A stretch of 64,000 nt of DNA from UBA1172 sp002457135 (GCA_965660935.1 CBFIBR010000006.1:1-64000); one strand, 5' to 3'. Counted from the stretch's first letter, positions 43,341 through 52,865 are shown. Numbers and translations: made by a program. The notes: a model not told the origin generated them from the letters alone.

Positions 43341-44449
43341 TTTGAATGGTTAAGCGTTTTAAAGAACTGTCGGGTCTTATGCGGTGAAAGGCGATCACCC
43401 CTGTCATCAAAGAGATGGCAATCAACCTCATCAAAGCCGAGCTGGGTCGTGCTGCCGATGGTGAGCCTGCCTGCGGATTTGGGGTCAAGCCGGGTGTGGA
43501 ACAGGGTATCGATGCCGGGGAGGGTGAACTGGACCTGAATTTCCGGGCCAAGGTTTTCCAGATGACTGATAACGGCCTTGAGCCTGAATTTTCCATCTTT
43601 CTGTTTCAGGTATTCCGGCCTGACACCGATCTGGAACCTGGCCCCCTGATCAGGGCTGATCAACCCCGCCGGAAAGATGTTGATCTTGGGGGAGCCGATG
43701 AACTCAGCCACATGGATGGATGCTGGCTTGCTGTAGATGTTTTCCGGTGTGTCGTATTGCAGGATTTCACCATCCATCATGACGGCAATGCGGTCCGCCA
43801 TGGTCATGGCTTCAATCTGGTCATGGGTAACATAAACGAAGGTGGCGTTGAGCTGGCGATGCAGCTGGGCGATTTCGGCGCGTGTCTGAACCCTCAATTT
43901 CGCATCGAGGTTGGAAAGCGGCTCATCGAGCAGGAAGGCCTCGGGGTTGCGAACCAGCGCACGGCCAAGCGCAACACGCTGGCGTTGACCGCCCGAAAGC
44001 TGACCCGGCTTTCGGTCGAGCAAATGGCCGATATCCAGCATATCGGCGGCTGTGTTGATTTTGTCGGTAATCCCCTTTTTGGCGGTGGCGGGGGTGATCA
44101 TGCTGCCGATGAGGGGCAGACGCTGGGAGGGGTTCAGCTGCCTCATGCGCAGGGGAACGGCGATGTTTTCACGCACCGTCAGATGCGGGTAGAGCGCATA
44201 GGACTGAAAAACCATGGAGAGATTACGATCAGAGGCGCGAACCCCGGAAACATCCCTGCCATCTATGCTGACAGTGCCGTTATCGAGGTCTTCAAGCCCG
44301 GCGAGGATTCTCAATAACGTGGACTTCCCACATCCCGATGGCCCGACCAGTGCGGTAAATTCGCCATCGTTTATTTCAAGGCTAACGTTATTCAGAACAC
44401 TTGTCTGGCCAAATGATTTGAAGATATTTTCAAGATGAATTGAACCCAA
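43337..44449 (-). CDS. ABC transporter ATP-binding protein (UgpC-like), TTG start
   Basis: The 370-residue ATPase has Walker A GPSGCGKSTLL, signature LSGGQRQRVALGRAL, Walker B AFLLDEPLSNLDA, the H-loop THDQIEAMTMAD, and the C-terminal regulatory OB domain. The start codon is TTG at 44449; AGGAG lies six bases upstream and no ATG fits, so the TTG is well supported. It is the first gene of the ABC operon, transcribed towards the permeases. An insert of about 25 residues lies between the Q-loop and signature (residues about 105-135). Confidence 0.92.
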   Translation of the reverse strand: MGSIHLENIFKSFGQTSVLNNVSLEINDGEFTALVGPSGCGKSTLLRILAGLEDLDNGTVSIDGRDVSGVRASDRNLSMVFQSYALYPHLTVRENIAVPLRMRQLNPSQRLPLIGSMITPATAKKGITDKINTAADMLDIGHLLDRKPGQLSGGQRQRVALGRALVRNPEAFLLDEPLSNLDAKLRVQTRAEIAQLHRQLNATFVYVTHDQIEAMTMADRIAVMMDGEILQYDTPENIYSKPASIHVAEFIGSPKINIFPAGLISPDQGARFQIGVRPEYLKQKDGKFRLKAVISHLENLGPEIQVQFTLPGIDTLFHTRLDPKSAGRLTIGSTTQLGFDEVDCHLFDDRGDRLSPHKTRQFFKTLNHSK

Positions 44450-44542
44450 CGTATTCTCCTGTGCGGGAACATTGGGCTGGAAAGTTTTCAGATTTGTTGC
44501 ATAAACATTGTGAATTCTTGAATGCTGATCATGATACCGTCA

Positions 44543-45961
44543 TCAGGACCCCATGATCGCCTTGATTTCAAGGAATTCACCCAGCCCCCATTCGGCTTTC
44601 TCACGGCCATTGCCGGATTGCTTGTATCCGCCAAAGGGGGCGTTGGCACCGGCTGAACCGTAATTCAGGTGTATCTGGCCAGCCCGCAGCCGCCGCCCGA
44701 TTTCCGTGATGGTATCCGTATCCTTGCCCGTCACATAGGCGGCGAGTCCGTAATCGGTATCATTGGCGATGGCAACAGCGTCATCCAGATCATTGTAGGA
44801 AATCACGGCCAGCACCGGGCCGAAAATCTCCTCCCGTGCGATGGTCATATCGTTCTCAACATGGCCAAAGACTGTCGGGCGGGCAAAATAGCCCTTGTTC
44901 AGCCCTTCAGGACGGCCAGTGCCGCCGGTCACCAGGGTTGCGCCTTCCTTGATGCCGGTTTCGATCAGGTTCTGCACCTTCTCAAACTGGGCCTGGCTGA
45001 CCAGTGGGCCAACCTCGGTTTCATCCAGCTCAGGGTTGCCGACGGTGATTTTCTCAGCCGTGGTTTTGGCGATTTCCAGCGCCTCATCATGACGATGCGC
45101 TGGCACCAGCATCCGCGTTGGCGCGTTGCAGGATTGCCCGGTATTGCCCATCACATTGTCAACACCGTTGGTGACGGATTGTGAAAATTGCTCATCATCA
45201 AGGATGATATTGGGGGATTTGCCGCCCAGTTCCTGTGATACACGCTTGACGGTTCTGGCCGAGGCGGTGGCAACCGCGATGCCGCCACGGGTTGACCCGG
45301 TGAAGGACATCATATCAATGCCGGGATGCGCCGACATCGCCTCACCCACCACGGGGCCTGTCCCGTTGACAAGGTTGAAGGCACCGGCGGGCAATCCCGC
45401 CTCATGGATAATTTCGGCAATCAGCATTCCTGATAGCGGGGCAATTTCGCTTGGCTTGAGGATGACGGTGCAGCCCGATGCAATCGACGGGGCCAGTTTC
45501 GATACCATCTGGTTGATCGGCCAGTTCCATGGCGTGATCAGCCCGCAAACGCCAATCGGCTCCTCCCGGACGATGTAACCGCCATGGGGGTATTCAAAAT
45601 GATAGCTTTCCAGCACCCTCAAGGCGGTTTTGAGGTGGTTCAGCCCGACAACAGTCTGGGCGCCGCCCGCCAGTTTCTTCGGCGCGCCCATTTCCAGCCT
45701 GATCGCCTCGGCAATATCGTCAAAGCGGCGCTTGTAGATGGTGATCAGCGTCTTGAGGATTTCCATCTTGTCCTCTTTGCTGAAGGCCGATGTCACCGCG
45801 AAAGCATCTCGTGCCGCCGCCACTGCCTTATCCACATCCTCGGCCGCGCCGAGGGCAACACTGGCAATGCTTTCTTCGGTGTAAGGGTTGATAACATCCA
45901 TGAATTCAGTGGTGGATGGTTTCACGAATTCACCGTTAATGTAGAAATGGTCAAGTTTCAT
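44543..45961 (-). CDS. Aldehyde dehydrogenase
   Basis: The 472-residue enzyme has PWNWPINQMVSKLAPSIASGC, the catalytic Glu in QELGGKSP and the catalytic Cys in TGQSCNAPTRM. This Cys-Asn variant and the C-terminal PFGGYKQSGNGREKAEWGLGEFLE are familiar from a broad aldehyde dehydrogenase group in alphaproteobacteria. It lies 93 bases upstream of the ABC operon on the same strand, and 251 bases from the divergent dipeptidase gene. Its substrate is not clear from context. Confidence 0.92.
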   Translation of the reverse strand: MKLDHFYINGEFVKPSTTEFMDVINPYTEESIASVALGAAEDVDKAVAAARDAFAVTSAFSKEDKMEILKTLITIYKRRFDDIAEAIRLEMGAPKKLAGGAQTVVGLNHLKTALRVLESYHFEYPHGGYIVREEPIGVCGLITPWNWPINQMVSKLAPSIASGCTVILKPSEIAPLSGMLIAEIIHEAGLPAGAFNLVNGTGPVVGEAMSAHPGIDMMSFTGSTRGGIAVATASARTVKRVSQELGGKSPNIILDDEQFSQSVTNGVDNVMGNTGQSCNAPTRMLVPAHRHDEALEIAKTTAEKITVGNPELDETEVGPLVSQAQFEKVQNLIETGIKEGATLVTGGTGRPEGLNKGYFARPTVFGHVENDMTIAREEIFGPVLAVISYNDLDDAVAIANDTDYGLAAYVTGKDTDTITEIGRRLRAGQIHLNYGSAGANAPFGGYKQSGNGREKAEWGLGEFLEIKAIMGS

Positions 45962-46212
45962 GATCTGTGGCTTTCCGTTAATGGCCCTTGGGACCAGAGT
46001 GGTTTTTCAGCATCACTAGATAGCCTGTGGCATGGCTTGTCAACCAGAGACCGAAGCCCTGGTCAGGGAGCATGGCAGGGCCATGGATAAGCATCTGACA
46101 GGCCATTCGAAAAACCGTCTGCCGCCATCGCAACCTGACCTTGTAACAGCAGGGCAGATTTGCCATGATGCATGTCCCATTGAGGGGGGCTTCTTGAGGA
46201 GGGCTTCGCAGC

Positions 46213-47205
46213 ATGAGCGATCAGGCGATCTATATTGACAACCTGCAATATTGCAACTGGTCTTCCCCGCTTTTCACAGAGATGCAGGACGCCAGGCTGG
46301 CGGCGGTGCATGTGACGATCTGCTATCATGAAAACTTCCGCGCCACGGTGGAAAACATGATCGCCTGGAACCGCCATATTGAGGCGCACCCGGAACGGCT
46401 GATGCTCGGCCGCAGTGGTGATGATGTTCGTCATGCCCATGCCACCGGGCGAACCGCGATTTTCTACGGGTTTCAGAACTGCTCCCCGATGGAAGATGAC
46501 ATCGGGCTGATCGAAATTCTCCATCAGCTCGGGGCGCGGTTCATGCAGCTCACCTACAATAACCAGTCTCTTCTGGCCACCGGCTGTTATGAGGCGGAAG
46601 ACCCCGGGCTGACCCGGTTTGGCCGTCAGGCGATCAGGGAGATGAACCGTGTCGGGCTGGTCATCGACATGAGCCATTCTGCCGAACGCTCCAGCCTTGA
46701 GGCGATTGAGGCATCGGAACGGCCTATTGCGATAACCCACGCCAACCCCGACTGGTGGCATCCGGCGCGGCGCAATAAATCGGATCACCTGATCCGCGCC
46801 CTCACCGAAAGTGGCGGGATGATCGGCTTTTCGCTCTACCCGCATCACCTCAAGGATGGCGGTGACTGTACGCTGGACGGGTTCTGTTCCATGATTGCAG
46901 AGGCCGCTGAACGCTACGGGATCAATTCCATCGGCATCGGATCAGACCTATGCCAGAACCAGCCGGACAGTGTTGTGACCTGGATGCGCAACGGCCGCTG
47001 GAGCCGTGAGACCGATTTTGGTGAAGGCAGTGCGGACAATCCCGGGTTTCCGGCACAGCCCTCCTGGTTCCGCGGAATCAGTGATTTTCCGAATATTGCC
47101 ACGGGGCTTGCGTCAAAAGGCTTTGCTGAGGATGAAATCAATGCCATCATGGGACTCAACTGGCTCAGATTTTATGATGATAACTTTACAGGGCAACAGC
47201 GATGA
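46213..47205 (+). CDS. Membrane dipeptidase-fold protein (family M19) with altered metal site
   Basis: The 330 residues show the M19 renal dipeptidase fold: VIDMSHS with His155, AITHAN with His176, and IGIGSDLCQNQP with Asp245. However, the N-terminal metal motif of normal members (DGHND, giving His and Asp) is replaced by IDNLQYC, and the bridging Glu in the usual IEGG is replaced by Gln88 in GFQNC. Three of the six expected ligands are therefore absent. A strong AGGAGG lies 12 bases before the ATG. The next gene overlaps its stop by four bases. It may bind one metal only or act on a different amide. Confidence 0.85.
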   Translation: MSDQAIYIDNLQYCNWSSPLFTEMQDARLAAVHVTICYHENFRATVENMIAWNRHIEAHPERLMLGRSGDDVRHAHATGRTAIFYGFQNCSPMEDDIGLIEILHQLGARFMQLTYNNQSLLATGCYEAEDPGLTRFGRQAIREMNRVGLVIDMSHSAERSSLEAIEASERPIAITHANPDWWHPARRNKSDHLIRALTESGGMIGFSLYPHHLKDGGDCTLDGFCSMIAEAAERYGINSIGIGSDLCQNQPDSVVTWMRNGRWSRETDFGEGSADNPGFPAQPSWFRGISDFPNIATGLASKGFAEDEINAIMGLNWLRFYDDNFTGQQR

Positions 47206-48968
47206 AGGCTTTTCCAGCACCATCAGGGCCTGATATATGCGGCGCAAACCTGCCGCCTTTGCGTGATCCCGATACAGTCATGAAACTGGAACGGATGGGG
47301 GCGTTCTTTCCCCACCGGCTCAGCTTTATGCGCAGCTTTATCCGCCGCATGGCGCGGGAGGGGTCCACGCTCACTATCCCTGTATGCTCACTTGACCATG
47401 ACGGTTACGGCCATGTTGTGCTGACCCTGCCGCTGGCGGGGCATGACTATTCGCTGATCGCCTTCAGCCGCCCGCTTGATGATGCTGACCGCACCGACCG
47501 GGTGATCGCCACCAAATGGGATGCCAGTTTCTGTCTCTATGACGGGGTCCCGGGTGAAGACGATATCGCGGCCCTGGCAGAGCAGGTCACACGGCAGGAG
47601 GCCGGACGCTATCACGACAAGGTGCTGACCCTGTCACGGGCGAATAAATCACTACGGCTTTTCAATCTGGTGGTGGATGCACTGGCTGAGGGCAGGCAAC
47701 CCGACCATGACAGGATCGTTTCCATCGGCTACCTGATGCGGACCACGGCGGTTTATGGCAACGGCAAGTTTGGTATCGCCGACCGCGACAGGATTGCCCG
47801 CCGCCCCGGCTTGCAGGGTCCGTTCCAGGCTGAGATGCTGACGGTTTTCCTGATCCGGGAATTCACCCTGTTTCTGGCTGAATTCTGCGCTGAGCAACAG
47901 GGCGGTGATAAGGCGATCAGCCTTGACCCCGCGATCCGCCGCTACCTTGGCATCGGCAATTCCACCGGGCTGGGCATGGCCCCGTTCCTGGTCAATCACC
48001 CGATCCTGCTGCACAGCTGGATCGTTGCGCGTGAGGTTGCCCTGACAAGGGCGCGTGACCTGACCAAGGCCAGCGATGATCAGCTCAAGGGGTTTGACCG
48101 CCTTCTGGACCGCGCCATCCGGCATTGCCATGAATGGCAGGTTGATGATGAAATCCAGATGCAGCGCATCATCACGTTGAGGGCTGAATTGACCCGCCTG
48201 CAAGCTGAGATTGCCCGCACCCCGCTGGCCCGTCAGAACCCTCTTGATGATGCGTTCACGCGGGCACAATCCCTGTCGCTCGAAGCGCAGGAAATGATGG
48301 TTTCCATCATTATTGAGCTGATCCCCGAACAGGTTGACGATCTGGCGGAATGCATGGCCAACCCGAATGAGCCGAGGCTGTTCCCCGCGATGACCATCGG
48401 TGAGCTGAAAAGCCTATTGAATGAGCATTACCGGTGGGTTGACGCGATTGACCCGGACAGCCGCGGTGCTGATGAGCAATTCTGGTACACATCGGTTGAA
48501 AAGCTGGAACCCCGGCTGGGCAATCGCTATCAGGAACCGGGTGCCGAACGGGAAATGCCGTTTAATATTCCGCTCTATATCAGGCGGTTGCAGATGGATC
48601 TGGAACAGGGTCAGATCGCTGATGATGAAACGGTCGCTGTTTTCCTGATGCGGTTCCCGTGGCATCGCCATATCATCCGGCGGGTGCAGACGACAGCGCG
48701 TTACCCCTTTGCCGAGATCAGGGACAATCTGGTTGATGCCAGATGCAGGCCGATTGATCTTCTGCGCTGCAAGCTGTCTTTCTTCGGGGCCAGCAAGTTC
48801 GACCCTAAATCCGATCGCTGGACCCGGATCACGCTGTTTCATGGTGCGCCGACCGCGGCTGAATTGGCCGATGGTCACCTCGAATGCCTTGATGACTGGA
48901 TTTTCGCCCTCAGTCCTGCTGCCGCCATGCCTGACGCTACAAGAGCAGCGGATGCTGGTATCCAGTAA
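47202..48968 (+). CDS. Unrecognised 588-residue protein
   Basis: I recognise no known domain. It has no signal peptide or membrane segment and is rich in charged residues. Notable parts are a long helical stretch around residues 290-400 and a compact N-terminal beta-rich part. HCHEW (about 306-310) and HRHIIRR (about 485-491) give a few clustered His. Position, a four-base overlap with the dipeptidase-fold gene and a 17-base overlap with the DUF3726-like gene, shows it is part of the same operon. The codon use matches its neighbours. The function probably lies in the same catabolic route but cannot be stated. Confidence 0.82.
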   Translation: MKAFPAPSGPDICGANLPPLRDPDTVMKLERMGAFFPHRLSFMRSFIRRMAREGSTLTIPVCSLDHDGYGHVVLTLPLAGHDYSLIAFSRPLDDADRTDRVIATKWDASFCLYDGVPGEDDIAALAEQVTRQEAGRYHDKVLTLSRANKSLRLFNLVVDALAEGRQPDHDRIVSIGYLMRTTAVYGNGKFGIADRDRIARRPGLQGPFQAEMLTVFLIREFTLFLAEFCAEQQGGDKAISLDPAIRRYLGIGNSTGLGMAPFLVNHPILLHSWIVAREVALTRARDLTKASDDQLKGFDRLLDRAIRHCHEWQVDDEIQMQRIITLRAELTRLQAEIARTPLARQNPLDDAFTRAQSLSLEAQEMMVSIIIELIPEQVDDLAECMANPNEPRLFPAMTIGELKSLLNEHYRWVDAIDPDSRGADEQFWYTSVEKLEPRLGNRYQEPGAEREMPFNIPLYIRRLQMDLEQGQIADDETVAVFLMRFPWHRHIIRRVQTTARYPFAEIRDNLVDARCRPIDLLRCKLSFFGASKFDPKSDRWTRITLFHGAPTAAELADGHLECLDDWIFALSPAAAMPDATRAADAGIQ

Positions 48969-49581
48969 CGAAATTGATCAGACTGCCCGCAAGGCCTGTG
49001 TTGCTTCAGGGCTGGGGCATGATCGTGCGGCTGATCTGGCGGCGGCGGCGGTCTGGCTGTTGCGGATGGATCATGACGGGGCATCCGCTCTTGCCGCCAT
49101 GCTGAATGAGGGCGGCTTTACGCTCCCCATCGCGGCTGATACCACCGGCGGCGTGCTGCATTGCAACCCCACCCGCCCGGCACTCGAAGGAATTGCCGCG
49201 ATAGACTGGCTCATCGCCGAGGGCAGGGAAGGCGTGATCCGCCTCGAAGGCCTGGTCCATCCCGTGATGATGCTGGGGCTGTTGGGGAATGCCGCGTCAA
49301 GCCATCGCCTCGCCTTCAGCATTGATACCGAAAATGATGATGCAATCCCCTTGATCGTGACGGCTTCATCGGGGCTTGATGATGCCGGGATGCTGCCTGA
49401 AATCCTCACACTTCGTCTTGCTGATGCGCCTCAGCGCACCGGCCCGCAACAGGCCGGGCATCTCAATGTTGAGGAAAGAACCTGGAAACGGCTTTCCGCC
49501 ATGGCCTACAAGACTTACGTCCCGTCATCGGAGGCATCACGCCTCAAGGGGGCCGGGGCCGGCCTGGTTGACAATGACTGA
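48952..49581 (+). CDS. DUF3726-like protein
   Basis: The 209-residue protein begins MLVSSNEIDQTARKACVASG and contains GHDRAADLAAAAVWLLRM with the pattern N-E-I-x9-G-x6-A that I associate with DUF3726. That family has no known function and usually lies beside genes for dipeptidase-like and Ldh-type proteins. The beginning resembles the first helix of Ldh-family oxidoreductases (ALAVAAFTAQGCDADNAAALARTV in the following gene), so the two may share a fold fragment. The start lies inside the end of the 588-residue gene; the upstream frame to 48709 is a shadow. Confidence 0.72.
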   Translation: MLVSSNEIDQTARKACVASGLGHDRAADLAAAAVWLLRMDHDGASALAAMLNEGGFTLPIAADTTGGVLHCNPTRPALEGIAAIDWLIAEGREGVIRLEGLVHPVMMLGLLGNAASSHRLAFSIDTENDDAIPLIVTASSGLDDAGMLPEILTLRLADAPQRTGPQQAGHLNVEERTWKRLSAMAYKTYVPSSEASRLKGAGAGLVDND

Positions 49582-49626
49582 CCGTCTGGATGATGCTCAA
49601 CCCTGATGACCTGAATACAATTTCCA

Positions 49627-49662
49627 AATCCCGAATCCCCGAATCCCCGAATCCCCTAATCC
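49627..49662. repeat. 8-bp tandem repeat before the Ldh-family gene
   Basis: Units AATCCCG, AATCCCCG, AATCCCCG, AATCCCCT and a partial AATCC follow each other. The array ends 13 bases before the ATG of the Ldh-family gene. Such short tracts can change length by slipped replication, which would alter the spacing in front of the gene. Another AATCCC lies just before the ATG. Confidence 0.7.
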
Positions 49663-49675
49663 ATGAGGCAATCCC

Positions 49676-50680
49676 ATGACACACCCGGAAACCGTAACCC
49701 TCAGTCTCGATGATATCCATGCCCTGGCGGTGGCGGCGTTCACGGCCCAGGGATGCGATGCCGATAATGCCGCCGCGCTGGCGCGCACCGTGACCACCGC
49801 TGAACGCGATGGTTCAATCTCCCATGGGCTGTTCCGTGTGCCGGGCTATGTGGCCTCCCTCAATTCGGGCAAGGTCAAGGGTGATGCCGTGCCGGTTGTC
49901 CGCAATGATCTTGCCTCGGTCGTTTCTGTTGATGGCTGCCATGGCTATACCCCGCTTGCGCTGGAACGCGGCCTGCCGGTGCTGGCCAGGGCCGCCACGG
50001 AAACGGGCATTGCGATCATGCGTATCTACAACAGCTATCATTTCGCGGCGCTGTGGCCTGAAACCGAATACCTCGCCGAACAGGGGCTGGTCGGGCTGGC
50101 CTGCACCTCCTTCAAGGCGGGTGTCGCGCCTTCTGGTGCAAGGGAAGCGTTCTTTGGCACCAATCCGCTGTCCTTTGCCTGGCCACGCCCCGGGCATGAC
50201 CCGGTGGTGTTCGATATGGCAACCTCAACCCTCGCCAAGGGTGATGTCCAGATCGCGGCGCGGGATGGCCATTCTGTTCCCCTTGGCACAGGGTTAGGCC
50301 CTGATGGCAAGCCGAGCGATGACCCTGCCGAAATCCTCAAAGGCGTGCTGCTGCCCTTTGGCGGTTATAAGGGGGCATCGATTGCGCTGATGGTTGAACT
50401 GCTGGCTGGCGGTTTGACCGGCGATTACTTTTCCTATGAGGCGACCGAATACGATAACAGCGATGGCGGCCCGTCCAAGGGCGGGGAGCTGTTGATTGCC
50501 ATCAACCCGGCGCTGATTGCCGGTGATGAATGGCAGGACCGGAGCGAGGCCTTCATGCAGAAACTGCTGGCGCTTGACGGTATCCGCATCCCCGGCCAGC
50601 GGCGGCATCGCAATCGCCTTGATCAGGGCATGCGTTCGGTCAATGCAGAGCTGGTGGCAAAGATCAGGGGCTTCTGCTAG
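49676..50680 (+). CDS. Ldh-family NAD(P)-dependent oxidoreductase
   Basis: The 334-residue protein belongs to the malate/L-lactate dehydrogenase (Ldh_2) family, which includes ureidoglycolate, sulfolactate and delta1-pyrroline/piperideine-2-carboxylate reductases. It has IYNSYHFAALWPETEY with the catalytic His, GTNPLSFAWP and FDMATSTLAKGDVQ as the nucleotide and substrate-binding blocks. In a region with betaine-type uptake and a DapA-like lyase, reduction of a cyclic imino acid is plausible but inferred. It ends four bases into the end of the convergent proV gene. Confidence 0.88.
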   Translation: MTHPETVTLSLDDIHALAVAAFTAQGCDADNAAALARTVTTAERDGSISHGLFRVPGYVASLNSGKVKGDAVPVVRNDLASVVSVDGCHGYTPLALERGLPVLARAATETGIAIMRIYNSYHFAALWPETEYLAEQGLVGLACTSFKAGVAPSGAREAFFGTNPLSFAWPRPGHDPVVFDMATSTLAKGDVQIAARDGHSVPLGTGLGPDGKPSDDPAEILKGVLLPFGGYKGASIALMVELLAGGLTGDYFSYEATEYDNSDGGPSKGGELLIAINPALIAGDEWQDRSEAFMQKLLALDGIRIPGQRRHRNRLDQGMRSVNAELVAKIRGFC

Positions 50681-51744
50681 CGGCTGCTGATCCCGCTTTT
50701 CAGGTCATACCGCACCAGCGCCTTGTAGACATCCTGCATTGGCAAATGGCCCAACGTTTCACCATCACGGGTGACGGCGAAAACACCGTCGGTGCGGCCA
50801 TCGGCCAGCGTAATCAGTTGTTCGAGGGATTCATCCGCCTCAATACTGCCCTCAACCTTGGCCCGCGATTTGCCCGATCTCATGATGGAACGGACCCGCA
50901 GCACCCGGGCGCGGTTGATATCGCTCACGAATTCCTCGATATACGGATCATTGGGGTTGAGCAGGATATGCTGGGGTTCATCCTGCTGGACGATGAACCC
51001 GTCTTTCAGCACCACCAGGTGATCCGCCAGTTTCAGCGCCTCATCCAGATCATGGGTGATAAAGATGATGGTCTTGTGCAGGTCTTTCTGGAGGTCGAGC
51101 AGCAGATCCTGCATCGACGTTCTGATCAGCGGATCAAGGGCGGAGAATGCCTCATCCATCAGCATCACATCAGCGTTTGAAGTCAGCGCGCGGGCAATCC
51201 CGACACGCTGCTGCATCCCGCCCGAGAGCTGATAGGGATAGGAATCCTCAAACCCGTCAAGTTCAACCCGTGACAGCCAGTATCGGGCATTTTTTTCCGC
51301 TTCCCTGAGGTCCTCGCCACGCACTGTCGGGGCCAGCATGGTGTTCTGCAACACCGTGCGGTGGGGCAGCAGGGCAAATTTCTGGAACACCATGGACATG
51401 CGGGTCTGGCGCAGGTTGCGCAGTTGCGTTTCATCCAGATCGAGAATGTTCTTGCCGTCCAGCAACACCTCACCGGCGGTGGGTTCAATCAGCCGGTTGA
51501 TATGGCGGATCAGGGTTGATTTGCCTGACCCTGAAAGCCCCATGATAACGGTGATATTACCCGATTTGATATCAATATTGATGTTGTTCAGCCCGATGAC
51601 ATGGCCAGTCTTTTTCTGGACCTCGGCTTTATTGATGCCGTCGGTCAGGTGCGGTAGCACTGATTGCGGGTCAGGCCCGAAAACCTTGAACAGGTTGCGG
51701 ATGGCGATGGCGGTTTCAGCCGTGTTGTATTGTTCGTTTTTCAT
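50677..51744 (-). CDS. proV: Betaine/proline-type ABC transporter ATP-binding protein
   Basis: The 355-residue ATPase has an N-terminal extension, Walker A GLSGSGKST, signature LSGGMQQRVGIARAL, Walker B VMLMDEAFSALDP and a C-terminal single CBS-type domain (about 280-350). ProV in E. coli has two CBS domains, so this is a short variant. It drives import of glycine betaine, proline betaine or similar solutes. proW lies 8 bases upstream, proX beyond that. Confidence 0.93.
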   Translation of the reverse strand: MKNEQYNTAETAIAIRNLFKVFGPDPQSVLPHLTDGINKAEVQKKTGHVIGLNNINIDIKSGNITVIMGLSGSGKSTLIRHINRLIEPTAGEVLLDGKNILDLDETQLRNLRQTRMSMVFQKFALLPHRTVLQNTMLAPTVRGEDLREAEKNARYWLSRVELDGFEDSYPYQLSGGMQQRVGIARALTSNADVMLMDEAFSALDPLIRTSMQDLLLDLQKDLHKTIIFITHDLDEALKLADHLVVLKDGFIVQQDEPQHILLNPNDPYIEEFVSDINRARVLRVRSIMRSGKSRAKVEGSIEADESLEQLITLADGRTDGVFAVTRDGETLGHLPMQDVYKALVRYDLKSGISSR

Positions 51745-51752
51745 GATTTCAC

Positions 51753-52766
51753 CTAGTTGGAATAGGTCTTGTTGACACGGTTGAGTGCTGATTTTGACAC
51801 GCGGTCAAGAATGATCGCCAGCAGCACGATGCCGATACCCGCCATGAAACCGACCCCAAGACGGAGGTTGTTGATCCCGTCCAGCACCAGTGTTCCCAGC
51901 CCGGGGGCGGAAACCAGTGAGGCGATGACCACCATGGCCAGGCTCATCATGATCGTCTGGTTGACCCCGGCCATGATATTGGGCATGGCCAGCGGCACCT
52001 GAACATGAAACAGCAACTGGCGGCTGTTCATGCCATAGGCGTTGGCCGCCTCGATCACATCCTTGTCCACCAGCCGGATACCGAGGTCTGTCAGGCGAAT
52101 GACCGGCACAATGGCATAGAGAATGATCGCCAGCCCGTAGAGTTTCGGTTCAGTGATCTTGAACAGAAAGATCAGCGGAATCAGGTAAACGAAGGTCGGC
52201 AGGGTCTGGAGCATATCAAGCACCGGGATCAGCATGCGCTGGAACGTGTTGCTCCGCGCCATCATAATGCCGGTGGGGATGCCCAGAACCACGCACAGGA
52301 CCGTGCAGACAAAGATGATCGACAGCGTCTGCATGGCAAAGACGTAGTGATCCGTGACCAGAAAGAACACAAGGCACATCGCCACGAAACCGGATATGCG
52401 CCAGGATTTCGATGCAAACTGTGTGGCGATCAGCAGGACTGGCATCAGCACCCACCAGGGGACGCTGGTAAAGACGTTCAGCGCAGATTCAAGCATCCAT
52501 GACAGCGGCTGTGTGACCGGGTCGAGAACAAATCGCAGGGTTGGCCGGACATAGAGAAAACCGTCTTCCAGCGATGCGGTGAGGTCGCGCGATTGCGGGA
52601 TCGCGGCGCAAGCCTTGTGCAGGGTATCCAGTGAAGGGAAGGGGATTTCCCACCAGTTAGCCTCTGTTTTTTTCAGGCTCTTCAAGCTCAGAAGGGCTTT
52701 CTTCGTGCCGCTTTCGCACCACTCCGTCAGTCCAAAAAGATTGAACACGCTTTCGTATGCTGCCAT
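51753..52766 (-). CDS. proW: Betaine/proline-type ABC transporter permease
   Basis: The 337-residue permease has a long hydrophilic N terminus (about 75 residues) followed by about seven membrane segments. The OpuAB/ProW-type EAA loop is AANAYGMNSRQLLFHVQVPLAMPNI. It works with ProV and ProX. The 99-bp gap to proX contains no obvious terminator, so the genes are likely co-transcribed. Confidence 0.93.
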   Translation of the reverse strand: MAAYESVFNLFGLTEWCESGTKKALLSLKSLKKTEANWWEIPFPSLDTLHKACAAIPQSRDLTASLEDGFLYVRPTLRFVLDPVTQPLSWMLESALNVFTSVPWWVLMPVLLIATQFASKSWRISGFVAMCLVFFLVTDHYVFAMQTLSIIFVCTVLCVVLGIPTGIMMARSNTFQRMLIPVLDMLQTLPTFVYLIPLIFLFKITEPKLYGLAIILYAIVPVIRLTDLGIRLVDKDVIEAANAYGMNSRQLLFHVQVPLAMPNIMAGVNQTIMMSLAMVVIASLVSAPGLGTLVLDGINNLRLGVGFMAGIGIVLLAIILDRVSKSALNRVNKTYSN

Positions 52767-52865
52767 GGCTTGTTCCTCTTGTTCCGGTACGCCGTCAAAC
52801 AGAAAAAGTAATTACAATGGGTTGCCGGAACAGCATTGGCACTGTTCCGGCGTAAGATTTCAGGC

